DNA from: Micrasema longulum
Lineage: Eukaryota > Arthropoda > Insecta > Trichoptera > Brachycentridae
Reading direction: 5' to 3'
NCBI GenBank assembly: GCA_022494885.1
Contig: JAGVSM010003978.1
Coordinates: 1 to 64,000 of the forward strand
Length of the DNA: 64,000 nucleotides
Under the pieces are notes generated by a model. That model had not been told where the DNA came from and did not search any database. It was given only the letters and a program-made list of their open reading frames with translations. The position numbers and the translations under genes were made by a program. This document shows, in pieces, positions 21,711 through 32,650 of the stretch. Numbering within the stretch: the first letter of the stretch is position 1; every line of letters begins with the position of its first letter.

Positions 21711-21958
21711 CCTGGGCCCCGATTACAATGGGAAGTTATCATTTATCTTCAATTTTATCTACAAAAGAATTTTTTTTTTTTCTGTGTAAAAGGCAGAATA
21801 TATACATTTTTTTTTTCTAAACATGTTCAATCATAGGTTACCGTCGAAGATACTTTAAATGTTCATGCAAATATACTCATTTTCGTACACTATTATCGGT
21901 TTTTCTTTGTAGACAGTCTAAGATCACTCTGTTAACTTCCCATCGTAATCGGGGCCCT
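21711..21958. mobile_element. MITE-P, full length
   Basis: The terminal inverted repeats GGGCCCCGATTACAATGGGA and TCCCATCGTAATCGGGGCCC enclose about 200 bp with TTATCTTCAATTTTATCTAC. No ORF. The right end runs straight into a second half copy. Confidence 0.75.
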
Positions 21959-22110
21959 GGGCCACGATTATGAACGGCTATCTTCATCGGTATATACTGA
22001 GACGGTATAAACTAATATCGATATTTGTGTACGAAAGTGTGTATATTTGTATGCAAATCAAAGTATGTTCGTCGGTAACCGGTAATTGAACATGTTTAGA
22101 AAAAAAAATG
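21958..22110 (-). mobile_element. MITE-P half copy, inverted
   Basis: Complementary to the interior of the copy at 21711: CGATATTTGTGTACGAAAGT, ATGCAAATCAAAGTATGTTC and GAACATGTTTAGAAAAAAAA. The outer terminal repeat is degraded (GGGCCACGATTATGAACGG). Confidence 0.55.
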
Positions 22111-22330
22111 TAAATATTTTTAATTTATTTTTTTATTTTCTTTTATTTAGGAAACAAACAGTACAGTGACATAGTTTTATATTTTACACAGTTAGACTTA
22201 ACTCTAATGGACCAGGGAAGTTTCCATATTATATAATAATTATATGTCAGGTTATTAATTAAAGTACAAAAAAGAGAAGTAAAATAACCATAAAAAGAAG
22301 TTGTTTAAAATTTTTAATTAATGTAAAAAA

Positions 22331-22525
22331 ATGAAGAAAATTTGTAAAAGTAATTAAAAGTTAAGAATTAAAATAAAGAATGAAAAACATGCTTAGATGT
22401 AAAAATAAAATAAAATAATATCGAAGTAAAAATATGAAGAAAATTTGTAAAAGTAATTAAAAGTTAAGAATTAAAATAAAGAATGAAAAACATGCTTAGA
22501 TGTAAAAATAAAATAAAATAATATC
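22331..22525. repeat. Identical 92-bp tandem duplication
   Basis: Bases 22331-22422 recur without visible difference at 22434-22525 (unit start ATGAAGAAAATTTGTAAAAG, end AAATAAAATAATATC). It lies at the inner edge of a LINE-3'-like stretch that begins near 22130 (TTTTATTTAGGAAACAAACA). Confidence 0.9.
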
Positions 22526-22528
22526 AGC

Positions 22529-22925
22529 AATGTTTGATAATGTCCAAATGCTTGCAGACTGGCTGGATTTCCTCCCTAGGGAGTTGTTCATATTTAAATT
22601 TATTTCACCTGAGAGGAAAAATTTTTTGAGAGGGAATATGGAAGTCTAGGCATTTACAGGGCTTATGACCTGTCATTGGCTGGTTTAAGTGACCACTTTA
22701 CACACAGTGATAAAGGTTTCAGCTCTTTTACTTCACAAAAGTCAGCAGATGGAAGAGTTGAGAAAATGTGGATGTTCAAACATAGGCAGAATGGTGAATG
22801 TTACACAGTGTGTAAAGTGGCCACTTAAACCAGCCAATGACAGGTCATAAGCCCTGTAAATGTCTAGACTTCCATATTCCCTTCTCAAAAATGTTTTCCC
22901 TCTCTGTTGAAATAAATCAAAAATA
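22529..22925. repeat. FB-A foldback, compact copy
   Basis: Left end AATGCTTGCAGACTGGCT..., then GGGAGTTGTTC, GCATTTACAGGGCTTATGAC. The central TCAGCTCTTTTACTTCAC is followed by inverted GTGTGTAAAGTGGCCACTTA and TGTTTTCCCTCTCTGTTG. The arms pair over about 100 bases. Confidence 0.75.
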
Positions 22926-23345
22926 ATATATATATTTTTAAAACTAAAAACATAAATATTCACATTTACACGTAAATATATTATATTTTTCATACAGAAA
23001 ACTTAATTTTACTTCGTAGATAACATCGAAGATATTTTTTTGTTCCCATCAGAATACGTACCCTGGGCTTGGAGGGCGTCACAATAGATCTTCACAGGTC
23101 GCAGTGACGTCAGAAGCTTGCATCGCACTGACCTCCACCTCTAAGAATAAATAAGAATGTGTACCTAAGAACCATTGAAGTCTTGACCGTTTTTTTTTCT
23201 TCAAATTTTGTTCATATTTCGCGTATTGAAACACCTTTATTTTTTTAACTCTTGTGTGGCTGTGATGTCACACTAGTCGACATAGGATACAAGACTTGAT
23301 ATATCTCTCGTTTTTTTTTTTTTTAAATGATGAACTCTTTTTTTT
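22926..23345 (+). repeat. Dispersed segment R2, inverted copy at 30055-30460
   Basis: Contains GGCTTGGAGGGCGTCACAAT, CACAGGTCGCAGTGACGTC, GTGCGATGC complement blocks and GTGTGGCTGTGATGTCACAC. The same order occurs reversed at 30055-30460, joined at both places to an FB-A arm. No open frame is conserved between the copies. Confidence 0.8.
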
Positions 23346-23999
23346 GTTATCTTCAAATGCACACTTTCACACCGGATTAAAAAATAATTTGCATTACTAT
23401 GCTGGATGTTAATACAAAAAATATTTATCCTTACTATGCGAAGAATGAATGTTCGCTAATTCAGCAACACATCATCTGTATAAGAGAGAGCACTAAGATA
23501 TAACTCATAACAAGGAAGACAGATACGCTGTTCTGTGGTGGTTGTTGTATAAAACAAATTCAGTCTTCAGTCGGTTGATGACAGTGCTGGGGGGCGCACG
23601 CGCGTTATACGGGCGACCTATTTATGATTTTTCACTTCATTTTGCTATAACAGGACTAAATTATGGAAAAAGAATTTAATTGATTAATTTATTCATATTT
23701 TTCTCTTACAAACTATAATTAATAACAAAAATAATGTGACCTCACTGGGGTTACCCGTGCCGAGGACACTTAACAATATACTTTTTGAAAATGTTTTTAC
23801 ATTAGAGAATAAACAAAGAAGACTAACTTAATAAACAGAGATAATTAACAAAATATTCACAGTTTCAAAAACTACGTATATATGTAAGTCTATATTATTT
23901 ATATTATAAAATGCACAATAAAAATAACAAAAACCTAACATAAGCTATACACTTGTGGAGCAGTTCTTGTAAGTTCTTCAGTTCTTGTTAAGTATATTG
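23346..23999. other. Unassigned DNA with a LINE 3' block
   Basis: Bases 23725-23770 (AATGTGACCTCACTGGGGTT, then ACCCGTGCCGAGG) match 44470-44505 and 61800-61835, a minus-strand LINE 3' untranslated block. The rest is unassigned. Confidence 0.45.
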
Positions 24000-24485
24000 T
24001 TGAAATTTCATTCGTCGATGCGTTTTGTAGCTGCAAGACTTTTTGTGATGTTAGCTATCATATTATTTTTATCATATTATGTAAATGTTATCAACTATCA
24101 AATATCTAAATTTAGTAAATGGGGTCTAAAATTTCAACCGTCCATGCGCTCAGTAGCTGCAAGACTTGTTGTAATCTAACTTCTATTTTTATAAATTTTC
24201 TTTTAATTTAGTTTTTTAAAATATCATTTAAACTCTAAACTTCATTGTCAAATAAAATGTTTAAAAATAAAAATGCAAATAGGGGCTAGATTTCTTACTG
24301 TCCCCTCGCTCTGTAGCTGCAAGACGTGCTGTAATCTAGTTCCTATATATCATAATTGGAGACGAGGAACTAGAATCCCAACCGTCCATGCGCTCTGTAG
24401 CTGCAAGACGTGCTGGGATATTTATTTATTGTACAGCGCCCTTGAGGTGATTTTCACAAAAATGGCGCTATATAAATTATCCAAA
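24000..24485 (+). mobile_element. LINE 3' end with four tandem units
   Basis: Four units carry TGTAGCTGCAAGAC or a close variant (near 24025, 24150, 24310 and 24390). They are followed by TTTATTTATTGTACAGCGCC, CTTGAGG and AAAATGGCGCTATATAAATT. In one frame each unit reads SMRxVAARL, so the units may have been coding or simply share codon spacing. Confidence 0.7.
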
Positions 24486-24489
24486 CATT

Positions 24490-24820
24490 ATTATTATAAG
24501 TGACTTATTTGATTTTATAAATTGCGTAACAGTTTTCCTGTAATTATTTAATGTATCGTTAAAGATATCAATACCAGCATTGATTTATACATTATTATAC
24601 AATCTTAACATACGTGATAATGCATTAAAGTGCGCCATATTATTATTGAAGGTTGTATACGATTTCAATCGCCGACTGGGGACATTCAGGGGTACATCCT
24701 CTAAACAAAATGTAGAATCAACATTACAATGAATTATTTTATAAAGATATATCAAGTCTCAAATCTGTCTCCTAAGTTCCAACTTATCTAGACCAAAATG
24801 TTGAACGGTAGATGAGGGTA
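24490..24820 (-). pseudogene. Reverse-transcriptase C-terminal fragment
   Basis: Minus-strand frames near 24660-24800 read HFGLDKLELRRQI, DLIYLYKIIHCNVD and VPLNVPSRRLKSYT, the usual tail pattern (L...L..RR...L..LYKIL) of CR1/Jockey-like enzymes. Stops are present. The flank to 25290 is unassigned A+T-rich DNA. Confidence 0.6.
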
Positions 24821-25289
24821 TTACTTGCAAACCCGGCAAAATCAAAAATCTTTTAAAAGTAAGATGTAAATTGAAACTTGTTAAGTATAAATTGTTTACA
24901 ATAATGATAACATTGTCCATTCATAATATGGCTTCATTTGTGAGAATCTGACTTTCAAATTATTGGGTTTGTTGCAAGCATGGCAATCTTTACTTGAATA
25001 TTGCGAAGTTGGCAATCTCCAAAATTAAATTAATTATTTCACTACTGTTTCTCGACATAATCATGATTATTTCATCACAAGTAATTTATAAAAAAACTTA
25101 CTGGTTATAATAAAAATGTGAAATGTAAAAACACATTGAAGCTATTTATTGTACAAGTTTTTTGTGATTTGCTCAAAATAAGGAAAGATGGATTTTGCCG
25201 GGTTTGCAAATACTTAGTAACCTCAGATATGAACTAATGTTAGATGTTAATCATAGAGCTTGATTTCATATTTTATGTATTTTTTTTCT

Positions 25290-25430
25290 CAATATTTTAA
25301 TTTTGAATCCATTTACGTTTAGTCGTAAAAACCCGCGTTAGAAAATGGGAAACAAGTTGAGTTGTGAAAGAGCGGGATTCGAACCTCGGACCGTCTGACC
25401 CGGAGTCCGCGGGATCACAACCCGTCTCAT
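25290..25430 (-). mobile_element. SINE-S, diverged copy
   Basis: TTAGAAAATGGGAAACAAGT, GGGATTCGAACCTCGGACC and GAGTCCGCGGGATCACAACC keep the SINE-S order on the minus strand. B box complement GGTTCGAATCC is intact. Confidence 0.7.
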
Positions 25431-25497
25431 ATTTATTTCGACTACTATCCCATTGATGTATGTATTTCATTGACAGTAAGATGATAAATACCATGTT

Positions 25498-25805
25498 TTA
25501 TTTTATTTTATTTAGAAAACATACAGTCATACATAATAAGTATTGAAAACAATATAAAATGTTATAGAATTGTATCATCATTTTGTATGCACATTAACGG
25601 CTTACATAGATGGTCCATTAAAACACAAACCCACATATTTATGAGATTAAAAACCGGTTTAATATCTCGCGAGATATCTCCCTGCAAGTATTCAAGAAAA
25701 TATATGAATAATTTCTATGCAGGAAAAATGTATAAGAAAAATACAAACATAAAATAATACATATGAATGAAAAATATCGCGTGTTTTTTTTAAGCGTGAT
25801 ATGAC
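25498..25805 (-). mobile_element. LINE 3'-like A+T-rich block
   Basis: T-rich left border TTTTATTTTATTTAGAAAAC followed by ATACAGTCATACATAATAAG, the same type of border as at 22130 and 36297. No coding remnant is readable. Confidence 0.4.
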
Positions 25806-26143
25806 TTATACAGGGTGTTCTTTAAACCCTGTCACATCCGAAACAACGAAGATCAGTACAAGCAAGTAGACATATTGGCACATTAAAATATTTTTTTAGG
25901 ACGACTAAAATCTTAAAAAGTAAAAGAGGAGGGGGGAGCTTGATACACTGTCAACCGCACAGCCGCGCCCCCCTCTCTTCTCCCCTGCAGAAGTAATCAA
26001 CCATTTGTTTTTTTTTAATATTTTTTTTTTTAAATTTTCTTCGTTCTAAATATTTTTTTAAATATGCAAATATGTCTTCTTGCCCATACTGATCATCGGG
26101 GTTCCGGATGTGACAGGGTTTAAAGAACACCCCGTATAAATAT
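25806..26143. mobile_element. MITE-T copy 2
   Basis: Ends TATACAGGGTGTTCTTTAAA and TTTAAAGAACACCCCGTATA. The central G+C-rich hairpin around TGATACACTGTCAACCGC is followed by CCCCTGCAGAAGTAA. It is flanked by TATA. Confidence 0.85.
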
Positions 26144-26254
26144 TTTTTTTTATCTCTATTTTTTTTTCATTTTTAAAGTAATAAAGGCCTGTGAAAACTG
26201 TCCAGTAAAATAATAATTATTTTGCTTAGTATTAGTAGCATAAAAAATATTTTT

Positions 26255-26400
26255 GCACTCTATGCCAACTTGATTTCCCTTTTCCAACGAGTTATTTACA
26301 ACTCGTTGAAAATGGTCACCAAAATTGAAATATTTGGGTAAATTATAAGAACGCTAATATCTTTTTTTAAAAATAATATACTAACCGAGGCGTTTTTATT
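26255..26400 (+). mobile_element. SINE-S tail, head missing
   Basis: CCAACTTGATTTCCCTTTTC, GAGTTATTTACAACTCGTTG and AATATTTGGGTAAATTATAA match the non-tRNA part of SINE-S. The tRNA-like head is lost. Confidence 0.7.
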
Positions 26401-27587
26401 GATCATTTTATTTATTTTATTTTTATTTTCTTTCTGTTGACGCCCATGGGGCTTTTACATTATACATACTATATAATAAGAAAAAGTTACACATTAAACA
26501 TAATTAACATTTTATCAAATATAAAAATTAAAAAAAAATAAAATTTTAAATTTAAAAAAAAGTTACATAGTTAACATAATACACTATTAAGACATAATAA
26601 TACATACATTATATTATGTTTATAATATAAGGCATAGTAGGATTAAAATAAAACATAATTATGATTATTTTTTTATTTTTTTTACACCGGTAAACTATTT
26701 TTATTAAAATCATCAACTATGGAGCTTTAAAAAAAAAACGAAAAATATAAATATGATCAAATTAAAATAGGTACAAACGAATCTAATAAATGTCCATCCA
26801 CTATTATTTTACCGCGCTGTTTATATTAAACGATATGTGTGAAATAGGTTATTCTCCGTCGGATTTCACGCGGCTGGTTTGTTTATTTGGAAATTATTGT
26901 AATAATTACCAGACTATAGTAAAAACAACAGCATTTTTTCTTATGACGGCAGAATAGGTGTTATGCAGTGACTTAAAAAATATTAACAAAATTGCATCTA
27001 AAAACACATTTTTTCTGAAGTTTTTAGTGTGACTCAAATATACGCAAAATGAAGACCACAAAATAACCAATGTATAGATGACTATTGACATGAAAACAAC
27101 TTCAAAATTATCATAGTAAATTATTTTTCATACAATTTGTTTTCACTACACTAATTGCTTCACAAGGGTTCAGCCTTTAGTCACGGATAAGCGTTTTAAT
27201 TGTAAAAGTTTATTTTTGTCTTTTCAGGTATAAATGAATCAGTGGACAATGACTTTCTCTCGCATAAGTCCGAACATTGGCATGTCATGTGTAATGTGAC
27301 ATCGTGCAGGAATGTGTGCAGCCATATTTGATTTGAGTATCGCAGATAGGTGACGTCCATTCTTCCTTTGTCCCATTAAAGGAAAATGAACCATGAAATC
27401 ATAAAATTAATCATACAGATTTAAATGATATTTGTAATTACTTATTTGAACTTTATTGCGTTAGTTCATAACATTTAAAGAATAAAAAAAAAAACAATAA
27501 TATCCTTTGGGAAATCTATTAAAAAATATCGCGTTGTTTATTCGCAATTGTAAGTTTTTTTCTGATTTAGTGTTGCTAGTATTTAAG
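26401..27587. other. Unassigned intronic DNA
   Basis: Begins with a T-rich LINE-3'-like border (TTTATTTTTATTTTCTTTC, GACGCCCATGGGGCTTTTAC at 26440-26459). No gene is seen in the remainder. Confidence 0.4.
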
Positions 27588-27660
27588 ACCATGCAAGAGG
27601 TCTCGGGTTCGATTGCCGACGTGGTTAACATGATATATATTTTAAAAAGAGGTTTTACAC
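27588..27660 (+). mobile_element. SINE-G fragment
   Basis: CATGCAAGAGGTCTCGGGTT, B-box-like GGTTCGATTGCC, then CGACGTGGTTAACATGA and TTTTACACTAAAG. It is cut off within the head and in the tail. Confidence 0.6.
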
Positions 27661-27799
27661 TAAAGTCTGTTTGTTATTACAAGAATTTCCAAATAAACAA
27701 ACTGGCCGCGTGATATCTGACGGAGAATAGCCTATATCACAAATATTGTATTAATCTAAATGACACGGTAAAATTATAGTTGATTGACATTTATTATTT

Positions 27800-28360
27800 A
27801 TTTATTTATTTATTTATGCTTTATTAAGTTACTTCATAACATCTTAAGAACTAATATAAACTTTTAATAAATATACAATTTTTTAATCAAAATTTCTCAA
27901 CATATTTTTTCAAATTATTTTTTTATATTTATATTTTTCTTTCTCCTTTATTTCTTCAGGTAACTTGTACAATGAGTTTCGAAATTCTGTTTTTCTCCTT
28001 ATTGGTAATCTTATATTTTTTTTACCCCTTGTTTCATACGTATGACATTGTTGGTTAAATTTTATTATTGTTTTTATTTTATTCATCCCCTTAATTATTT
28101 TATGTATAAAAATTGCTACATTATATTTAAATTGCTGCTTAACTGTGAGCAAGGCAATTTCTTTGTGCATTATTTCTACATTAGAATAGAGATTTCTTTT
28201 GAGTATAATCCTCATCGCCTTATTTTGAAGAATTGGTATATTTTTAATTTCTCCCTCATTACATAAAAAATAATGGAAGAACAGTAATTTATGAGTAGAC
28301 ATATGATTGTTTTATATATAAGAACACTGCTTTTTATATCTATTACATTTCGTAATCTTA
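27800..28360 (-). pseudogene. LINE-I-type reverse-transcriptase tail
   Basis: The minus-strand frame at 27910-28302 reads LQNKAMRIILKRNLYSNVEI, LLTVKQQFKYNVAIFIHK, then RLPIRRKTEFRNSLYKLPEE. This is the post-palm tail of an insect non-LTR reverse transcriptase. A T-rich border with TTTATTTATTTATTTA near 27797 marks the 3' end. Confidence 0.75.
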
Positions 28361-28559
28361 CCATAAATGAAAAATTAAAAAAAAAATGTTACATATTGAG
28401 AATGTGTTATTAGATTCGTTTGTACCTATTAAAATTTGACAATATTTTTCGTTTTTTTTAGAAAACTCAGTAGTAAATGATTTGAACAAAACTATCAATA
28501 AAAGCGCCTTGGTTAATATATTAAAAAAAGACAGGAAATATTAGTGTTGTTATAATGTT

Positions 28560-28712
28560 CCTAAATATTTCAATTTTGGTGAACATTTTCAACGAGTTGT
28601 AAATAACTCACTATTAGAAAATGGAACTTCAGTTGGGGTAGAGTGGGGTTCGAACCTCGGACCTCTGATCTGTGAGTCCGCAACACTAGCCACATGACCA
28701 AAACCCGATTTA
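28560..28712 (-). mobile_element. SINE-S copy
   Basis: TTTCAACGAGTTGTAAATAA, TCACTATTAGAAAATGG and GGGGTTCGAACCTCGGACC, then ACTAGCCACATGACC. The B box is intact on the minus strand. Confidence 0.75.
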
Positions 28713-29018
28713 AATAATACCTATAGTAAAACTTTAAAAAAGAGATTAATGATAATTTTATCAAAATCATTATTTAAATTTAGCGAGTACTCGGGTAAAA
28801 ATCCTGCAAAAGTAAATCGCCTGGAGATTAGTCGGTCTCAAAGTGTACTGGTTATTGGTTTTGCCAGGCATTAAATAAATAAATAATTATAAAACAATAA
28901 ATATCGATCTATCGTATTGTATTTATCACGCCGTGGTGTGAAATGGGCCAATCTTGCGATATCACGCAGTGGGCTCGTGGTTTCCACGTGCACAGCGGTC
29001 CCGTCTCCGTGAATTTAC

Positions 29019-29090
29019 GGTAGAATATTTCATAGTTCCTGGACTGGCACCTGAAGCGTAAGACTGATCATCTTACCTTTGTGTAACAAA
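29019..29090 (+). mobile_element. SINE-G fragment
   Basis: TAGAATATTTCATAGTTCCT, GGACTGGCACCTGAAGCGTA and GATCATCTTACC, the middle of SINE-G, without head or 3' end. Confidence 0.65.
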
Positions 29091-29160
29091 AAATATATAA
29101 ACATACAATGCTTATCTCCAAAATATGTTAATAATAGTATAAAAGCTGTAAACGTTGTAA

Positions 29161-29330
29161 ACAATTCACCAGTCTTGAAGATGCCTACTTGGGTGAAAGC
29201 GCTCGTTTTATTGATAACTTTATTTATAACTTTATTTATAATTACATTAAAATCATTAACTATGGAGTTTTATCAAGAAAAATCAACAAAAAACATCAAA
29301 ATATTAATGATGTAATAACTTTTATTTCCG
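29161..29330 (+). repeat. Degenerate H3 core and element end
   Basis: TTCACCAGTCTTGAAGATGC and GGGTGAAAGCGCT repeat the H3 core with changes. ATTAATGATGTAATAACTTT near 29300 matches the end of the RT tail at 42700, so this is part of the same element as 42310-42806. Confidence 0.5.
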
Positions 29331-29353
29331 TATAAGTTATTAATTTAAAAAAA

Positions 29354-29640
29354 TACTTGGTACACTTCCACTTATTTATTTTGACCAATAAGCGCTTTCA
29401 CCCTCTAATGGGCATCTTCAGACTGGTGAATATTATACAGTGTAAGGGTAATTTATACAAAACTAAATATTATCTTAAGTGTAGGTACATTTATTTAGTT
29501 TTATATAAATTACCCTTACACTGTATAATATTCACCAGTCTGAAGATGCCCATTAGAGGGTGAAAGCGCTAATTGGTCAAAATAAATAAGTGGAAGTGTA
29601 CCAAGCATTTTTAAAATTAATAACTTATATGTAAATATAA
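29354..29640. repeat. Foldback element H3
   Basis: Arms of about 120 bp (29354-29477 and 29504-29625) are almost perfectly complementary, e.g. TGGTACACTTCCACTTATTT against its complement. Each arm holds the hammerhead-like core. Flanking TAACTTATA / TATAAGTTA blocks extend the inverted symmetry. No ORF. Confidence 0.85.
29534..29577 (+). ncRNA. Hammerhead-ribozyme-like motif H3, best preserved
   Basis: Stem I is ACCAGT (29534-29539) with ATTGGT (29572-29577), six pairs with one G.U. Box CTGAAGA is at 29540-29546, extra T29547. Stem II is GCCC/GGGT with loop ATTAGA (29548-29561), then GAAA at 29562-29565. Self-complementary AGCGCT is at 29565-29570 and the CUA triplet ends at 29571. All core positions match the hammerhead consensus apart from the extra T. 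A mirror copy is on the minus strand at about 29380-29430. Confidence 0.55.
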
Positions 29641-29965
29641 GTTATTAAAAAAAAAAATAATAATAATACCGGTGAAGTGCTAACGATTGAGCGGTTCAGC
29701 GTACACATCATATTTAAGAAATGGCCCGCTTACGGCTTACTACATGCATACCTCTCTTGGTTATTTTAAAGATAGGAACAGATCAATAATCGCAGGTAGG
29801 AAAAATGGACAAGAGATTAAGGTAGTTTAAAGTAAACGGTATACAGAAACGCAAACATAATACGTACACGTATAAAAGATGGCACGTATTTTTATTATGA
29901 TGTTCACATTGTTCGCGCGGTGACGTATTTTAGTAAACTTTTTTTGATTCAAGATAAATATTTGC
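29641..29965. other. Unassigned intronic DNA
   Basis: No coding or repeat boundary recognised. Confidence 0.35.
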
Positions 29966-30018
29966 ATATTACAACAGAGATGAAAAACATTTCAGAGAAG
30001 GTAATAAAGAAGTCCAGG
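29966..30018 (+). repeat. FB-A fragment
   Basis: ATTACAACAGAGATGAAAAA, then GAGAAGGTAATAAAGAAGTC, cut off before the GGGCTTATGACC block. Confidence 0.55.
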
Positions 30019-30054
30019 AAGATAACAAAAAATACGAGTTCATCATTAAAAAAA

Positions 30055-30460
30055 AAACGCGAGATATATCACGTCTTGTATCCTATGTCGACAAGTGTGA
30101 CATCACAGCTCCCACAAGAGTTAAAAAAATAAAGGTGTTTCAATACGCGAAATATTAACAAAATTTGAAGAAAAAAAAACGGTCAAGACTTCAATTGTTC
30201 TTAGGTACACATTCTTATTTATTCTTAGAGGTGGAGGTCAGTGCGATGCAAGCTTCTGGCGTCACTGCGACCTGTGAAGATCTATTGTGACGCCCTCCAA
30301 GCCCAGGGTACGTTTTCTGATGGGAACAAAAAAATATCTTCGATGTTATCTACGAAGTAACATTAAGTTTTCTGTATGAAAAATATAATATATTTACGTG
30401 TAAATGTGTATATTTATGTTTTTAGTTTTAAAAAAATAATATTATTTTTGATTTATTTCA
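30055..30460 (-). repeat. Dispersed segment R2, inverted copy of 22926-23345
   Basis: Carries GACATCACAGCTCCCAC, AGTGCGATGCAAGCTTCTG and CGCCCTCCAAGCCCAGGGTA in the reverse order of the first copy, and continues into the FB-A arm. The copies are very similar over their whole length. Confidence 0.8.
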
Positions 30461-31085
30461 ACAGAGAGGGAAAACATTTTTGAGAAGGGAATATGGAAGT
30501 CTAGGCATCTACAGGGCTTATGACCTGTCAATGTCTGGTTTAAGTGGCCACTTTACACACTGTGTAACATTCACCATTCTGCCTATATTTGGACATCTAT
30601 ATTCCTTAAATTCTTTCATCTGTTGATGTTTGTGAAGTTGAATCCAGTCCTTGTCTACAAAAATTTGGACAAACTCAAAATATTGTTTTAAATTACCTGG
30701 TTCATGAAGAAGTATAGAAATTGAAAAAATAATATTTTCAGGCGTTGCCTAGGTATGTAGGTGAAATAATTCAATTTGATGAATCTCACCCGCATAAATA
30801 AAGGTTTCAGCTCTTTAACTTCACAAACATCAACAGATGAAAGAATTGAAGGAATATAGATGTTCAAATATAGGCAGAATGGTGAATGTTACACAGTGTG
30901 TAAAGTGGCCACTTAAACCAGCCATTGACAGGTCATATGCCCTGTAGATGCCTGGACTTCTATATTACCTTCTCTTAAATGTTCTTCATCTCTGTTGTAA
31001 TATGTTAATATAAACAGCTCCCCAGGGAGTTGAATCCCAGTCCTTGTCTACAAAAATTTGGACAAACTCAAAATATTGTTGATAA
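30459..31085. repeat. FB-A foldback, longest copy
   Basis: Left half from AACAGAGAGGGAAAACATTT through TCCTTGTCTACAAAAATTTG. The central AGGCGTTGCCTAGGTATGTA flips into the opposite orientation and ends with CAGTCCTTGTCTACAAAAAT and AACTCAAAATATTGTTGAT. This copy gives the fullest view of the family. Confidence 0.8.
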
Positions 31086-31225
31086 ATATTTGCGTTCTTA
31101 TGGTTTCCCAAATAGTTTAATTGTGTGGGGTATTTTCAAAACGTTAAAAATAGTCACTATTGAAAAATTGAAATCAAATTGTGGCCATGTGGAGTTCGAA
31201 CCTCGGACCTCTGATACGATATAGA
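31085..31225 (-). mobile_element. SINE-S diverged copy
   Basis: AAATATTTGCGTTCTTATGG at the left and GAGTTCGAACCTCGGACCTC at the right match SINE-S on the minus strand. It adjoins the FB-A end. Confidence 0.6.
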
Positions 31226-31409
31226 ACTCGTAAGAATAGAAAATGTGTTTTTTTGTCATAATATGACATATTTTAGCAGTGTTGAATCAAAATTCTTACG
31301 GAAAATGTCCGCACGTAAAATAAAATAAAATAGACAATTATTATGATACGAATAAAAACAAACGCAATAAATAAGAATGAAAGAAAGAATAGAAAAAGAT
31401 AGATATTTA

Positions 31410-31650
31410 CAGCGTGGGAACGGCTAAAAAGATCTACGATGCGAACGTTGACGGACGCAGAAAACGAGGAAGATCGAGAAAGACATGGCACAATCAAGTC
31501 CATCAAATACTTGACGGTGCACATGTCAAGAGTAGGAATAATCGGCGTGCATGCATGAGAAGTTGTATGAATGTAGAGGAAGCGAGGTTTGTGTGCAAAG
31601 ACAGAGTGATATGGCGCTCTATACTCTCTGCCTATCCCTTACGGGGAAAC
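31410..31650 (+). pseudogene. LINE-W reverse-transcriptase tail fragment
   Basis: Frame reads KKIYDANVDGRRKRGRSRKT, then WHNQVHQILDG, VKSRNNRRACMRSCMNVEEA and CKDRVIWRSILSA. It is the tail of the enzyme seen antisense at 45064-45465, with the same final WRSILSA. Confidence 0.8.
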
Positions 31651-31802
31651 GGCGTGGTAGTTTGTTTATTTAATAATAAATGCAATAATCGATACAGAAG
31701 ATATTTGATTAAAATTAAATTAAAAAATAGTTAATTAGACCAATCAATAAATAAAAATTACATATAAGATACAAGTAAAATTAGATAATTATGATCAGTA
31801 TT

Positions 31803-32050
31803 CCTTTTCTGCACCTAATGTTGCATAGGGCACTCCATTGGTACACAATCGCAGCGTATCTTGACCATTTTTGTTACATGATAGTAAAATGATCAGTCTT
31901 ACGCTTCAGGTACCAGTCCAGGGACTATGAAATATTCTGGTGTGAAAACACCCTTTTAAATAAATATTTCATGTCAACCATGTCGGGAATCGAACCCAAG
32001 ATCTGTCGTATGGTAGGCAATCGCGATGACCATTACACCAAGAGGCCGAC
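31803..32050 (-). mobile_element. SINE-G, full length
   Basis: Minus-strand order is intact: tRNA-like head ending at 32050 (GGTGTAATGGTCATCGCG, B-box-like GGTTCGATTCC), then the tail to GGTGCAGAAAAGG. Minor substitutions only. Confidence 0.85.
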
Positions 32051-32339
32051 CTAAAGCGTTCCAAATGTTTGGTTTGGTTTTAGTTTGGTTTTTAGTTCAA
32101 CAACAAACGTTTAATGGATGGTTTTAGTTTGCGCTTGCAATTTTCAACCCGTGTGCCTACGGCCCGTTGTATTGCTGTAATCTGTAGCTAACTTTGTGGT
32201 CAAAAGTCATAAAATCGTTTTTCTCTGTAAGGGCGATCCTATAAATTATTACTCTAAGGATAATAGTTAATTAATGAAATATTCAAATATCAGCTAAAAT
32301 GAAGTTCAGCTATCTCTCCATCGAAAGAAAAAGTTATTA
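32051..32339. other. Unassigned DNA
   Basis: TTTGGTTTGGTTTTAGTTTG low-complexity sequence near 32070, then unrecognised sequence. Confidence 0.35.
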
Positions 32340-32650
32340 TACCTCAACGCAAACAGCGCATTAAATTCGGCGAACGCGCATTTGCGGTCGCAGGCCCTAC
32401 GGCATGGGATGCTCTACCAGCACAGGTGTGAGGCTGTGAGAGTGAAGTGATGTTTCGGAAGAAACTCAAAACTCACTTGTTCTTTTAATCATTTAAATAA
32501 ATCCTTAGCATGTGGTGACAAAGTACATTGTTTTTCTTAAATTAAAAAGAAAATCAATTAAATTGATATCTTTATACTTATAATCACTTTGTATGGCGCC
32601 CTTGAGGTATTATGTTACGAAAATGGCGCTATATATGGCGTTATATATGT
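32340..32650 (+). pseudogene. LINE-C C-terminus and 3' end
   Basis: Frame reads PQRKQRIKFGERAFAVAGPT then AWDALPAQV, and after a shift FRKKLKTHLF, the common end of CR1-like reverse transcriptases. It is followed by the terminal block TGGCGCCCTTGAGG and AAAATGGCGCTATATATGG. Confidence 0.8.
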
